Positions 18,101-25,824 of a stretch of DNA of 64,000 bases are shown here, one piece after another. The stretch's first letter is position 1; each line of letters starts with the position of its first letter. The notes under the pieces are model-generated. The model did no database searches. It was not told the origin of the DNA and worked only from the letters and a program-made list of their open reading frames with translations. The position numbers and the translations under genes are program-made. This stretch comes from Paenibacillus dendrobii (GTDB taxonomy: Bacteria; Bacillota; Bacilli; Paenibacillales; Paenibacillaceae): contig NZ_WUBI01000001.1 in NCBI RefSeq assembly GCF_009807035.1, positions 1,302,001 to 1,366,000 on the forward strand, written 5' to 3'.

Positions 18101-18574
18101 ATTGTTCTGCGCGTAAGTTACTGTACCATCCCAAACCGCATATACGGGATCTCCAATCGCAAGGTCAAGGTCTATGCCCTTATGCTTCTTTCGCGAACAC
18201 CTGGGATCTGTCTCAAACCAATCCGTGATTCTCATGCCATTAATATGAAGATCATCATTCTTATGTCCGCTCATCGTGCTACTCGATAGAATAGGCATGG
18301 ACATGCTTGAGTTTCTCAGCTCCGTGGGTATGTCCACCAAACCACCACCGACGTAATCGGTGAGTTTCTCCGCCTTATCAATTGATAGCTGCTCATGAAC
18401 TACACTATCGTAAACATATTGAGCAGCATCGTACTTTCTCCGGATTCCAGGAACATAAGACAACTTGTCCAATTCGATAATTACCTTCGGTGAGCTTCCC
18501 AAGGCGTTGATACGCTCCATGATCCCGTGCATCAACCGATCCGAGGGATAGTTAAGATTCGATACGTATGCCAC
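15119..18574 (-). CDS. tail hub / tail-associated lysin with M23 peptidase and 3D domains
   Basis: The protein has 1151 residues with a GTG start after AGGTAGGTGATC. Residues ~105-235 are an M23 zinc endopeptidase with an intact HxxxD (H131, D135), YAHL (H179) and HLH (H216, H218), which cuts peptide cross-bridges of peptidoglycan. Residues ~258-355 are a 3D domain with the motif residues AVDPSVIPL and ADDTGGDIKGD, the fold of YocH and MltA-type glycan-cleaving enzymes. Residues ~400-690 contain two carbohydrate-binding-like beta regions. Residues ~715-1145 resemble the tail hub/Tal domain (SWEINTHLD, VRIYAGYGEEVVRVFTGLI). It follows the tape measure and SLH genes, where tail-tip lysins normally sit. 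Its role would be local wall digestion during tail penetration. Confidence 0.85.
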   Translation of the reverse strand: MAYVSNLNYPSDRLMHGIMERINALGSSPKVIIELDKLSYVPGIRRKYDAAQYVYDSVVHEQLSIDKAEKLTDYVGGGLVDIPTELRNSSMSMPILSSSTMSGHKNDDLHINGMRITDWFETDPRCSRKKHKGIDLDLAIGDPVYAVWDGTVTYAQNNGGYGKVVYVNHGNGWSTRYAHLSKISVNKGEKISAGSALGLGGNSGHIITSGGGDGSHLHFEVRKDDVPQNPEPFLRGKKTVQTPSKGKVTTGSGTAEHVQFHVEATAYIAACPGCIGITRGGTDVRVWKNWKIIAVDPSVIPLKSTVELIVDGVSWGDYLADDTGGDIKGDRVDILMETNAKALKFGRRDIVVRVKTWGDGKARGSGETGTPVSTQPMQELVTYQVNKTTTQQTYFKDFNTKPVLDPKKYTSLNGSTQFYVKDGSNQVNVLGFKGTAGAGVKKNITFEHDWFKNGNLGWAYYTDLDMDDVITVKVDDYVLATIKGVSAKNGIAYPPSIPIPKGHHKIEFSLANSSKASTGIFGILYLKANEFDVETVEQKQVWSFEDEMNSVNNWTPYGTVIQKDKGDVQFISTNGGEAGIERLGKIKKFPFTMYFKIKVAANTKAKVVVGNGNKAFLLHITDDDVYSQGGGSYRNDNKLDFVEYTMVCHDDTDMDLYIKKKDVWMNTGIRGVAFDYTYTSRILFAVTTGSFELDSVKYAFNDYAIEQFATHIANSYKDKWYEVGDFVFEEMFTLDTDIMSWEINTHLDMASTTAKVTLNNAKGIYSPTWERKPEFPDSYQVLESPLTYYEEGELRHVISEGTPVRIYAGYGEEVVRVFTGLIKGEIEEDSENRTVSFSCVDRFDMIEEFVFYKPMSYPPEEAYAGDNGAFAWIKSSVIEDIVVASGMSEWKIHAEDFMNPDYIIEDTVYIDVNKGQNTFMKFNNETGELETVSQESIMTVGGWQNPFVTSVTFPVGTRASDALQSLMQDIPYRAYCDRYGTFRLMKMDFLDYPDWAVQSGSKWEFMDGENLLSMSSSTDYSGVRNHLMISGSTGMIEHFFDKSLIVATKGNIRTAGVQQNWLDEKDEASMRGAKELVASKIFFDIKRQARTKNVIVKGNPLIEILDAVYVYDSKTYTANYFLVKGNRMVGNEHGIVNYLELTWETLTNPSS

Positions 18575-18589
18575 TTATGATCACCTACC

Positions 18590-19630
18590 TTATCTATATT
18601 TCTCAGTGACCCACTCAATAAACCTGTTCAAGTAAGTTACTGCTTCAGCTCGTGTCATACATTCCTGGCCCTCGAACTTATCATCCGCATAGAGGGGAAA
18701 AACATAGCATCCATCCATAAACTTCTCATCGAAAAGAGTTCTGACTTGCTTCGCATACCATTTAGAGTCAAGAGAAGCCCCGTCTGCTATATTTCTTTGC
18801 GGAGATGGATTCAGTTCCAATTTGGTATCTGTATAGCGATTGTGCAAATTGGAAAGCAGGTTATACAGCAAACCAAAGAATTCTCCTCTGCGCAAATTCA
18901 CATTAGGGAATAGCCTATCGTTCAATCGGACGCAAGTAGACTCTACAATGACGGTTTCAACGGTACGTTTATTAACCCCATTGATATTGGCGTTATAACC
19001 AATAACGGCTGGAAACCCATTGTATTGGTAGGGAAGATATACGATCCCTTCATGTATGACGAATTTATCTCTTTGAAATCCCAGTGCATTTCTAATTTCC
19101 GTTGTAACATCATCCCCTGCTTTGATGTTAACGATAAGCCTTTTAAGCTTTACGCCAAGTACGGTACACGTCTCAGGCGCATGGTTCAAGCTAAAGAAGT
19201 AGGTATCTTTATGTTTTAATGCTGCGTATGGGTGATGGTAGTTCGAACAGCCTTCATAAGGCGTATCCAAACATCCATCACGCTTCATTGCAGGATTACC
19301 ATAAGCGATGCAAACGACCTCTATGCCTGAAGATAGAGGGTTGGTCAGCGTTATTTTTCCGGTTTCGATCGACTCCGGAACTACCTCAACTCCGTTTACG
19401 ATAATGTATACGGGATTTTTGGCGCTGTAATTGTATTCGGGAATGAGAAATTCCTGCTGACCTTCAACGGTGATGAACCTTTTGACGATTCTTCCCTGAC
19501 CCGTTTCGAACACATTGTAAGTCATTCCCTGTAGGACATCCGTGCCGTCTGCATCTATTTTTAGTCTTGTCATGTCTAACGTGTCGCGATAGAACCAGTC
19601 AAGTGCATCCACATCAATCCAACGTTTCAC
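18590..19630 (-). CDS. tail protein with C-terminal SLH domain
   Basis: The protein has 346 residues with a GTG start after AGGGGGTATTGAT, immediately downstream of the other SLH gene. Residues ~45-115 form a beta-module (QQEFLIPEYNYSAKNP, VYIIVNGVEVVPES). Residues ~120-280 are mixed alpha/beta with several cysteines (GCLDTPYEGCSNYHH). The last ~60 residues form an S-layer homology domain ending in the signature CMTRAEAVTYLNRF. SLH domains bind pyruvylated secondary cell-wall polymer, which suggests that this tail-tip protein docks to the host wall. The core is not assigned to a family. The SLH call rests on the TRAE block and on the similar ending of the neighbouring gene. Confidence 0.65.
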   Translation of the reverse strand: MKRWIDVDALDWFYRDTLDMTRLKIDADGTDVLQGMTYNVFETGQGRIVKRFITVEGQQEFLIPEYNYSAKNPVYIIVNGVEVVPESIETGKITLTNPLSSGIEVVCIAYGNPAMKRDGCLDTPYEGCSNYHHPYAALKHKDTYFFSLNHAPETCTVLGVKLKRLIVNIKAGDDVTTEIRNALGFQRDKFVIHEGIVYLPYQYNGFPAVIGYNANINGVNKRTVETVIVESTCVRLNDRLFPNVNLRRGEFFGLLYNLLSNLHNRYTDTKLELNPSPQRNIADGASLDSKWYAKQVRTLFDEKFMDGCYVFPLYADDKFEGQECMTRAEAVTYLNRFIEWVTEKYR

Positions 19631-19631
19631 A

Positions 19632-20252
19632 TCAATACCCCCTCAGAAGCTTATCTACGTAGCGATAAGTACGCATAAGCAGGGTCACGGACTCTGCCCG
19701 CGTGACTGGATCATCAGGCCTAAAGTAATCTACCTCTTCCCCGTCGCCAGTCCAATTTGTTGCAATGAGTCCCAATTGCTGCATTTCTATGATGTAGTCT
19801 TCTGCCCAATGAGCGTCGATATCTATAAACCTTGTCTTGTATCTGTACTCGAATTCCTGCTTTCTTACGAGGGAGAGTCCAATGGTGACAATGTACTTGG
19901 TCTCCATTTCGGCAGTTTTAACATCGGGCTCTCCCGTAATGATTCCGATATACACTGTTCCTTTTTCATCGAAATACTTATGCTGCGAACCAATGTACTG
20001 CAGCCAGTCTGCATATTCTTTCTTAGAATAGAAGAGCATCGTAAGAGTAGCGTTATAATGTGAAGTTCCATTTTGAACGAGTCCCGCAGATGAGGCCAGC
20101 GTTTGGTTCACATGAGTCTTGAGGGATGGAGTTGGTGGCTTATATTCGGTAATAAGCTTTGCTTTGACCTCCGTGAACTTCATCCCGTTATCGTAGAACA
20201 ACTTTTTCTTATAGACGGCATCTTCGGATTGCAATGTGTTCTGTTGTGTCAT
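19632..20252 (-). CDS. distal tail-like protein with C-terminal SLH domain
   Basis: The protein has 206 residues and its start follows AGGAGG at 7 nt. Residues ~10-135 are beta-rich (KFTEVKAKLITEY, SHYNATLTMLFYSKKEYADW, TKYIVTIGLSLVRK) and, directly after the tape measure gene, sit where the distal tail (Dit) protein is normally encoded. Residues ~141-200 are a clear SLH domain: HWAEDYI, LGLIA, YFRPDDPVTRAES. That fusion is unusual for a virion protein and points to binding of host secondary cell-wall polymer. Its stop overlaps the ribosome binding site of the next gene. The Dit assignment is inferred from order and size. Confidence 0.7.
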   Translation of the reverse strand: MTQQNTLQSEDAVYKKKLFYDNGMKFTEVKAKLITEYKPPTPSLKTHVNQTLASSAGLVQNGTSHYNATLTMLFYSKKEYADWLQYIGSQHKYFDEKGTVYIGIITGEPDVKTAEMETKYIVTIGLSLVRKQEFEYRYKTRFIDIDAHWAEDYIIEMQQLGLIATNWTGDGEEVDYFRPDDPVTRAESVTLLMRTYRYVDKLLRGY

Positions 20253-20281
20253 GCAACAACCTCCTAAAAGTTACCCCACCT

Positions 20282-20290
20282 CAATATAAG
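20282..20290 (-). promoter_or_regulatory. CTTATATTG element (putative phage promoter)
   Basis: It lies 30 nt ahead of the ATG at 20252 in the short gap after the tape measure gene. It forms the loop of a hairpin with arms CCCCGCC and GGTGGGG. Confidence 0.45.
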
Positions 20291-20309
20291 GCGGGGCAAT
20301 GGTTTCTTA

Positions 20310-23300
20310 TCACGCGTAACGACTGCGGTAATTAATCGTAGGGTTACCTCCAAGTTGAGTACGTACGCCGCCAATTCGACCTTGGCTGAAGCCTTGACCT
20401 ATCCCTTGACCAATGCTCTGCAACTGTTGAGGGGTTGTCGTGTTTGTTACATTTGGTAATGTAATGTTGACGGTAACATCCCCCATGCCAACAGTTGTTG
20501 TATTATGAGTTCCTTGTCGAGTAAGGTACTCGTAGCGGGTCATTGCCGTTACCCCATCAGGGAGATTGAATGTCCCTGCCGAACCCTTCAGTTCATCCAA
20601 AATTCCTAACTGAGCTTGAAGGGACTGTTTCTGCAAGTCGCGAATTTGAGCCTGGATCGTACTTGCCTCTCCAGCTTCTATGTTCTTCGTCAATCTCTGT
20701 TGCAAGTTGCTAATAATGGATTGAATCTCCGAAATCTCCGCTTTGGCATTCGCGATCCGTTTATTTCGCAGAACCGGGGAATCATCGTCAGGATTTCCAG
20801 CCATAAGTTTCAGTCGAAGAAGAGCATTCTCCCGTTCAGAGTTATGTTCTTGCAGTTTTTGTGCACCAATGCCAATCGATGCAAGATTATAATCTTTTAT
20901 TTTGGATTGCTCGCCGGCAATGCTATTTTGAAGTTGTAAAATCTGCATCGCCTTTTCATTGGTTTGGTCACCAGAAGCCTGAATAGCCTTAAGGTTCTCC
21001 AGCTCTGATTTCATCGATGCTAACTTGTTTAAGGCAATTTTCTTCATCACATCCAGATAGGCTTGTGATTGCGTGTCCATATTGTTAGCTGCGGCCAATT
21101 CCTTGGCTTGTGAAAGCAGATCAATTTTCTGCAGCTCCCTGGAAACTTTGTTCGTATTCTTTTGGAATTCATCCTGTCGTTGCTGAAACTCTTCCTGATT
21201 AATCTCTGCTTCTCCATCGTCCTGAACTTTCTGTTTTATTTCTTGTAATCGGATCAATGATTCAGAAGCATTCTTATACTGCTCGGAACTGGGATCTGAA
21301 TTCGCCATGATGGCTTTCGCGTTAGAAATATATTTATCAATAGTGGCTAACTCTTCATCTAAAACCTGACGCAGCTTCGTAATTTGTCCCCTCCGCATGG
21401 AGAGGTACTCATCAGAATCCGTCTTCATTCCGCTCATCAACGCTCGAAGATTTTCAAGATTGTTTCGATTTTTAACATCCGACAATTTATCCTTCACGCG
21501 CTGCTTTACGCTACTTTCATTAACCAAGTTTGCATCATTGCCACTTTTGTATTTTTCCTCATAGTTTTGCTTCGCAATTTTCTGTAGTTTTTCTTCTTCC
21601 GTTGCTTTTAGTTGAGCGTCTTTGTATTGCATGGACGCAGCTTCTTCACGGAGTTTCGCAGATTTTTTTCCATCCTCACTTTTGGCATACCACTCTCTAA
21701 CATAGTCCTCTGAAGTCTTACCCTCAGCTTCTCCTTTTTGCTTAAGATATTCGGCAAAATCATACATACTCCCATTAAAGTTGTAGTCACTCATCATCTT
21801 GTTGTAAAGATCGAACTGATTTCCAACTCCATAGTGAGTTTCGGTAGCTCCAAAGAATCTAGAGATTCCATTCATGGCTGATCCATACATGGAAAACAAC
21901 ATATTACCTATACTTTCTCCGCTCCATTGATCCCCTTTACCATCGATCCGGAGCGTATTTGCAAAATCTTTTGCATTACTATCAAGTGCATCAGCTTGGT
22001 TAAGTTTCCTTTGGTCATCCGTCGATGTGAAATTTTCCATCATTGATTTTCCAGCTTGGGCAAGCCCGATTGCAGAAGCAATCTCCAGCGCAAGCTTTGC
22101 TATTCCCCCGGCAAGATTTTTAAGAGAAACCGCTGCCCCTTTACCAAGATCGGGAATATCCTTTAGAAATTGCTTAAATCCATTTCGCAACGCTTGCGTA
22201 CGCGAAATTTCACTGTTTACGCCTCTAATGGCATTCGATAAAGTGCCAAATGTAGGGCTCGCTTGTCGCGCCGCCGCATCCGCTTGTCTCTGTGTCTTTT
22301 CATATGCAACGAGTGCCTGGGATAATTCTTGATAGTTTTTCACCGGAGGAAGGCCGTTTCGGTTTCGATCTGCCAGATGGTCTTCAAAGCCTCGAAACTC
22401 TTTTTGGTTCATACTGGTTAATTTATCAGATAAGTCAGCATATCCTGGCGTATGTCTACGGAAATTACTGTAGGTAGTGCTATCGGTTGTTCCCCCTAAC
22501 ATCGATGACATAAAAGCGGGATGAATGAAACTAGCCGAGTCTGGGCGAGTGGCCAAACGATTGTTATACTGCTTCTGTCTGTCAAACTTCTCATTTTCGG
22601 TAAGAGGTTCACGGGCCGACCAGTTTTTAGCTTCATTCATCGCTGTAAACAGCGTAGGAAGATCTTTTACATCCATATTTTTTGTCGTTATATAATTTTT
22701 TAAATGTTTTTGTTGCTCTTCATTCATCGAATTCATCTCTTTGATATAACCGTCCAGAAGCGGATTTTTCTGCAGCTGACCAACATATTTACGGCTCAGC
22801 CCTTTAATATCGTTCCCGATAAGCCCCGTTCCCTCTAATGCGGAGATTCCTCCGAGAAATCCGCTGCGCATCCGTTGAGTCTCGAAATTAGCCCCGACAT
22901 CCTTACCGATCTTACCGGCGCCCCACTTAATCCCTTTCAACATCAGCATGCCGATCATCACATTGGATATCACTTCGCCTAATCTGGCAAACAACAGGGC
23001 ATTGCGCTCAACGAAGCTAGCCATGTTCATAAAGGCATAAGATACCTTATTAATGGATGGGGTAAGTTCTTGAACAATGGCATCAAAAGCGATCGTGAAT
23101 TTTTGCTGTGCCCGATTAGCGTTTACCATCGGATTAGACAACGATTTCTGGATCATCTCTTTGTACTTGGTCCCTAGTCCATCATTCGTAACTTCCTTCA
23201 CTGCTTCATTCATTTTGATAAAATTATTCATTAACTCGTTCATCGCAGCCGCATCTTTTGAAGAGCCGGATGATCCGAACAGAGAATTGTAAGTATCTTT

Positions 23301-24797
23301 TCTGGTTTTCTCGTCTTTTGTGGCTAAAGTCTTGGATAAATCCTGGATGATTTCATCACCCGACTTATTCGACTCGATTCCAGTTTGAGCATCGATATTG
23401 GAAGTCTTCAGTCCCAGCTGGTTTAGCAGGTTCATGCCTTTTTCGGACTCCAATTTCTTCAACATATCACTGTAAACTTTACTGACGTTCCCCTCATTGA
23501 AAGAGGTTGCGCGGACGGACGCTCCAGCCAAAACAGCTGCGGTTGTGGGATTGTTGTCCGCGCTGCTCATGGTGGAACCAACTCGTTTAACTGAATTCAG
23601 AAGTTGTTCAACAGGGGTGCTTGTCAGATTGGATATCACAGCCAGCGGCTCAGCGACCTGTTTTTGCATATCCGCCATTTCCAAGCCAAACTGCGACTTA
23701 ACAGACTCCAGACCCTTAGCGATGTTGATACTGCTGCTGCTAGGATTTAATGTTTTCAACTGGGCTGTCAACTGAATGAATTTTTTGATTTCGACTGGAT
23801 CTTGCAGTGCATTAGCGCCCATGTTTCCGACTTGAAAAAGCTCGTAATAATCTGTTCCATAATAAGCAGACTGCTGCCGCATAAATGATTGAAGATTCGA
23901 TATTGTCGCGTTTATCTTGGACATGTCTACGGTGCTGCTTCCATCAGTATGGTTCGTCTGATAATCTTTTTTGAACATCAGGCTTTGGGTCATCTTAGCT
24001 GTCTCCGCCTGTGTTTTCTGGAAGGTCTCCGCAGCCTTATTCAAGACTGCCATCGTAACGTCCGGATATTTTCCGGATAGCATATTGCGTATCGAATTGA
24101 ATGCTGCTACATGGAGACCAAGCGGATTCGTCTGATTTTCCTTTTTTGCCGTAGTTTCTACGGTGTTTCCCTGTTTGGAATCCGTTTCGGTAATTGTTTT
24201 ACTTCCGGCTGTACTTGCCCCACCCCCGGTTGCGTTAAGCGCGGATGGACTGAGATTCATAGATTTATCCATTGATTGAATCATCGATATTTCCTGCAAC
24301 AATGAATTCATTTGAACATGTGCTTGCTCGCGGATTTTTTGGATGAGCTTGCTATTAAACAGATCCATTTGGCTATTCAGATAACGCTTCAATTTAGCTG
24401 ACGGCGATAATTCGATCTCATCGATCATTTTGTTAAGGCTGTCCAGTTCTTTTTGCAAATTGCGGCTTAAATGATCATTGAAGGACTCTGTAGTTCGTTC
24501 GATCTTTTTTTTGAATGCTGATCCCGGATTAGAACTTTTGCTCCACGCGTGGCCGCTTCTCGTCTCGTCATCTTGGAGCGGGTCATTGGCTTTACGCTGG
24601 AATTGATTTTGAAGCTTACTACCACTCCGACCGGATATCTGCCGATCTAATCCATCAAATGATGATTGCATGGTAGCAATGCGTTGATTTAACCGGCCAA
24701 ATCTAGAGTCTAATGTCTCTAAATTCTGCCCAAGTCGGATCATGCTGTCTACTGACTTCTGAATCTCCAAGATGATGTCAGTTTGGTTATTATTCAT
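20310..24797 (-). CDS. tape measure protein
   Basis: The protein has 1495 residues, by far the largest gene in the locus, and follows the G/GT chaperones as in most long-tailed phages. Residues ~1-180 and ~1040-1440 are long helical, heptad-rich regions (EEKLQKIAKQNYEEKY, for example). Glycine- and alanine-rich hydrophobic stretches lie in the centre (VISNVMIGMLMLKG; LAGGIAKLALEIASAIGLA). These are typical of tape measure proteins, which set tail length and are thought to enter the host membrane. At the usual ~0.15 nm per residue the length predicts a tail near 220 nm, which is an inference. The C-terminus ends in a short Gly/Gln-rich tail (QGIGQGFSQGRIGG). Confidence 0.9.
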   Translation of the reverse strand: MNNNQTDIILEIQKSVDSMIRLGQNLETLDSRFGRLNQRIATMQSSFDGLDRQISGRSGSKLQNQFQRKANDPLQDDETRSGHAWSKSSNPGSAFKKKIERTTESFNDHLSRNLQKELDSLNKMIDEIELSPSAKLKRYLNSQMDLFNSKLIQKIREQAHVQMNSLLQEISMIQSMDKSMNLSPSALNATGGGASTAGSKTITETDSKQGNTVETTAKKENQTNPLGLHVAAFNSIRNMLSGKYPDVTMAVLNKAAETFQKTQAETAKMTQSLMFKKDYQTNHTDGSSTVDMSKINATISNLQSFMRQQSAYYGTDYYELFQVGNMGANALQDPVEIKKFIQLTAQLKTLNPSSSSINIAKGLESVKSQFGLEMADMQKQVAEPLAVISNLTSTPVEQLLNSVKRVGSTMSSADNNPTTAAVLAGASVRATSFNEGNVSKVYSDMLKKLESEKGMNLLNQLGLKTSNIDAQTGIESNKSGDEIIQDLSKTLATKDEKTRKDTYNSLFGSSGSSKDAAAMNELMNNFIKMNEAVKEVTNDGLGTKYKEMIQKSLSNPMVNANRAQQKFTIAFDAIVQELTPSINKVSYAFMNMASFVERNALLFARLGEVISNVMIGMLMLKGIKWGAGKIGKDVGANFETQRMRSGFLGGISALEGTGLIGNDIKGLSRKYVGQLQKNPLLDGYIKEMNSMNEEQQKHLKNYITTKNMDVKDLPTLFTAMNEAKNWSAREPLTENEKFDRQKQYNNRLATRPDSASFIHPAFMSSMLGGTTDSTTYSNFRRHTPGYADLSDKLTSMNQKEFRGFEDHLADRNRNGLPPVKNYQELSQALVAYEKTQRQADAAARQASPTFGTLSNAIRGVNSEISRTQALRNGFKQFLKDIPDLGKGAAVSLKNLAGGIAKLALEIASAIGLAQAGKSMMENFTSTDDQRKLNQADALDSNAKDFANTLRIDGKGDQWSGESIGNMLFSMYGSAMNGISRFFGATETHYGVGNQFDLYNKMMSDYNFNGSMYDFAEYLKQKGEAEGKTSEDYVREWYAKSEDGKKSAKLREEAASMQYKDAQLKATEEEKLQKIAKQNYEEKYKSGNDANLVNESSVKQRVKDKLSDVKNRNNLENLRALMSGMKTDSDEYLSMRRGQITKLRQVLDEELATIDKYISNAKAIMANSDPSSEQYKNASESLIRLQEIKQKVQDDGEAEINQEEFQQRQDEFQKNTNKVSRELQKIDLLSQAKELAAANNMDTQSQAYLDVMKKIALNKLASMKSELENLKAIQASGDQTNEKAMQILQLQNSIAGEQSKIKDYNLASIGIGAQKLQEHNSERENALLRLKLMAGNPDDDSPVLRNKRIANAKAEISEIQSIISNLQQRLTKNIEAGEASTIQAQIRDLQKQSLQAQLGILDELKGSAGTFNLPDGVTAMTRYEYLTRQGTHNTTTVGMGDVTVNITLPNVTNTTTPQQLQSIGQGIGQGFSQGRIGGVRTQLGGNPTINYRSRYA

Positions 24798-24869
24798 GGA
24801 TTCTCACCACCCCTATATAATAAAACTCCTGCCCCCTCCATTCAGGAGCAGACAGAAGTTTGCAAAGAA

Positions 24870-25226
24870 TTATAGCAACTGAGCAAGGAAGTTCATGTCT
24901 TCAGCCTCAGCAATCTTGTATCCATCGATATATTTCTCTTCATCCTGAATCGGTTCGGTCGTCATACCGCCGCCGAATAATCCCAGTCCGCCAAGTGACA
25001 TGGAAGATACTTTGATTGTAAATTCAATATGTTCATTGCACTGCTCTAAGTAGTAACCCAACTGAGGTAGGGTCATATCCCAGACATCCTGCTTTTTCAA
25101 GTTGCAGTAATGCGCTAGTTTGAAGAAGATGTTCGCCCAATCTACCGGCTGCTTATTCTCGTAGTCCTCTTCCTCTTCCTTAGAGGTTACAACGACTTTT
25201 TTAGGCCATTCAGACCAATCATGCAA
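24870..25226 (-). CDS. tail assembly chaperone T domain (gpGT frameshift product)
   Basis: This open frame of 118 codons overlaps the end of the upstream chaperone gene in the -1 frame. Its ATG at 25224-25226 has no ribosome binding site. The two frames meet at a canonical slippery heptamer A AAA AAG (25196-25202). A -1 slip therefore gives a fused product of about 265 residues, with residues from VVVTSK onward contributed by this frame. gpG/gpGT frameshifting is the known way that tape measure chaperones are made in siphoviruses and myoviruses. The T part is helical and acidic near its start (EEEEDYEN) with a Gly/Leu-rich segment (LGGLGLFGGG). It probably recruits tail tube subunits to the tape measure. 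Confidence 0.8.
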   Translation of the reverse strand: MHDWSEWPKKVVVTSKEEEEDYENKQPVDWANIFFKLAHYCNLKKQDVWDMTLPQLGYYLEQCNEHIEFTIKVSSMSLGGLGLFGGGMTTEPIQDEEKYIDGYKIAEAEDMNFLAQLL

Positions 25227-25666
25227 TCGATGATCTTTTTAGCCGATTCCAGATCCACATAATTTTCGAGATGCTCGGTCGTCATGTCTTTATAGTAGGG
25301 CTTGAACGCCATCAGCAGTACTTCCATCAGCTCTTCGAATCGGTCCTCGTCTTCACTGCCCTCCGGGATCAAGTTAGCGATAATGACACCGTTATCAATG
25401 GTGTTTAGCTTTTTCATGAGCTTCCGCGCATCCTTTAGGCCGAGCGGCGGAATGTAGTATGTTTTTCCGTCACGGAGCCGAATTTTTTCATCTTCCTCAA
25501 AAAAAACTTTCTCGCGAATATCAGCTTCATCCTGTGTAATGGCCTTTTTGCTGTCCTCTGGATTAGCTGCGGCAGATGGTTGTTCTGCTACCTGTTCTTC
25601 AAGTTCATGATCACGCGGTATATTCGTTTCGCCCGAACGTGGAATTACGAATTCTTTGTCGCTCAT
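25187..25666 (-). CDS. tail assembly chaperone G
   Basis: The protein has 159 residues and its start follows AAAGGGGGC. Residues ~1-55 are acidic and probably disordered. The rest is a helical domain containing YYIPPLGLKDARKLMKKL, ELMEVLLMAFKPYYKDMT and AKKIIDCMIGLNGLKKSL, typical of the small gpG-like chaperones that wrap the tape measure. The AAG TCG stretch before its stop codon contains the slippery site used to make gpGT. It lies between the tail tube and tape measure genes, the conserved position. A terminator hairpin (25797-25822) separates it from the tube gene. Confidence 0.8.
   Translation of the reverse strand: MSDKEFVIPRSGETNIPRDHELEEQVAEQPSAAANPEDSKKAITQDEADIREKVFFEEDEKIRLRDGKTYYIPPLGLKDARKLMKKLNTIDNGVIIANLIPEGSEDEDRFEELMEVLLMAFKPYYKDMTTEHLENYVDLESAKKIIDCMIGLNGLKKSL
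25196..25202 (-). promoter_or_regulatory. -1 programmed frameshift site A AAA AAG
   Basis: On the minus strand the chaperone codons CTA AAA AAG contain the heptamer A AAA AAG. A slip of one base opens the 118-codon frame. The zero frame stops two codons later. Confidence 0.8.
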
Positions 25667-25796
25667 TCAAAAGCCCCCTTTGATTTGTCCCCCAAAATAA
25701 AGTCATACGAGATGACCCTGGGCGGGGGAATTCCAACAAGCCATCTCACAGCACATTCTAAGTAATAAATGCTAAAAAATAACAACGCATATGTAA

Positions 25797-25822
25797 AAGA
25801 CCCTCCGTGGAGGGTCTTCGTT
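25797..25822 (-). terminator. rho-independent terminator after the tail tube gene
   Basis: AAGACCCTCC and GGAGGGTCTT pair around a 3-4 nt loop and are followed by TTTT on the minus strand, 3 nt after the end of the gene at 25825. The 130 nt from there to the next start hold a CTTAGAATG variant (25754-25762) of the recurrent promoter-like element. Confidence 0.75.
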
Positions 25823-25824
25823 AA

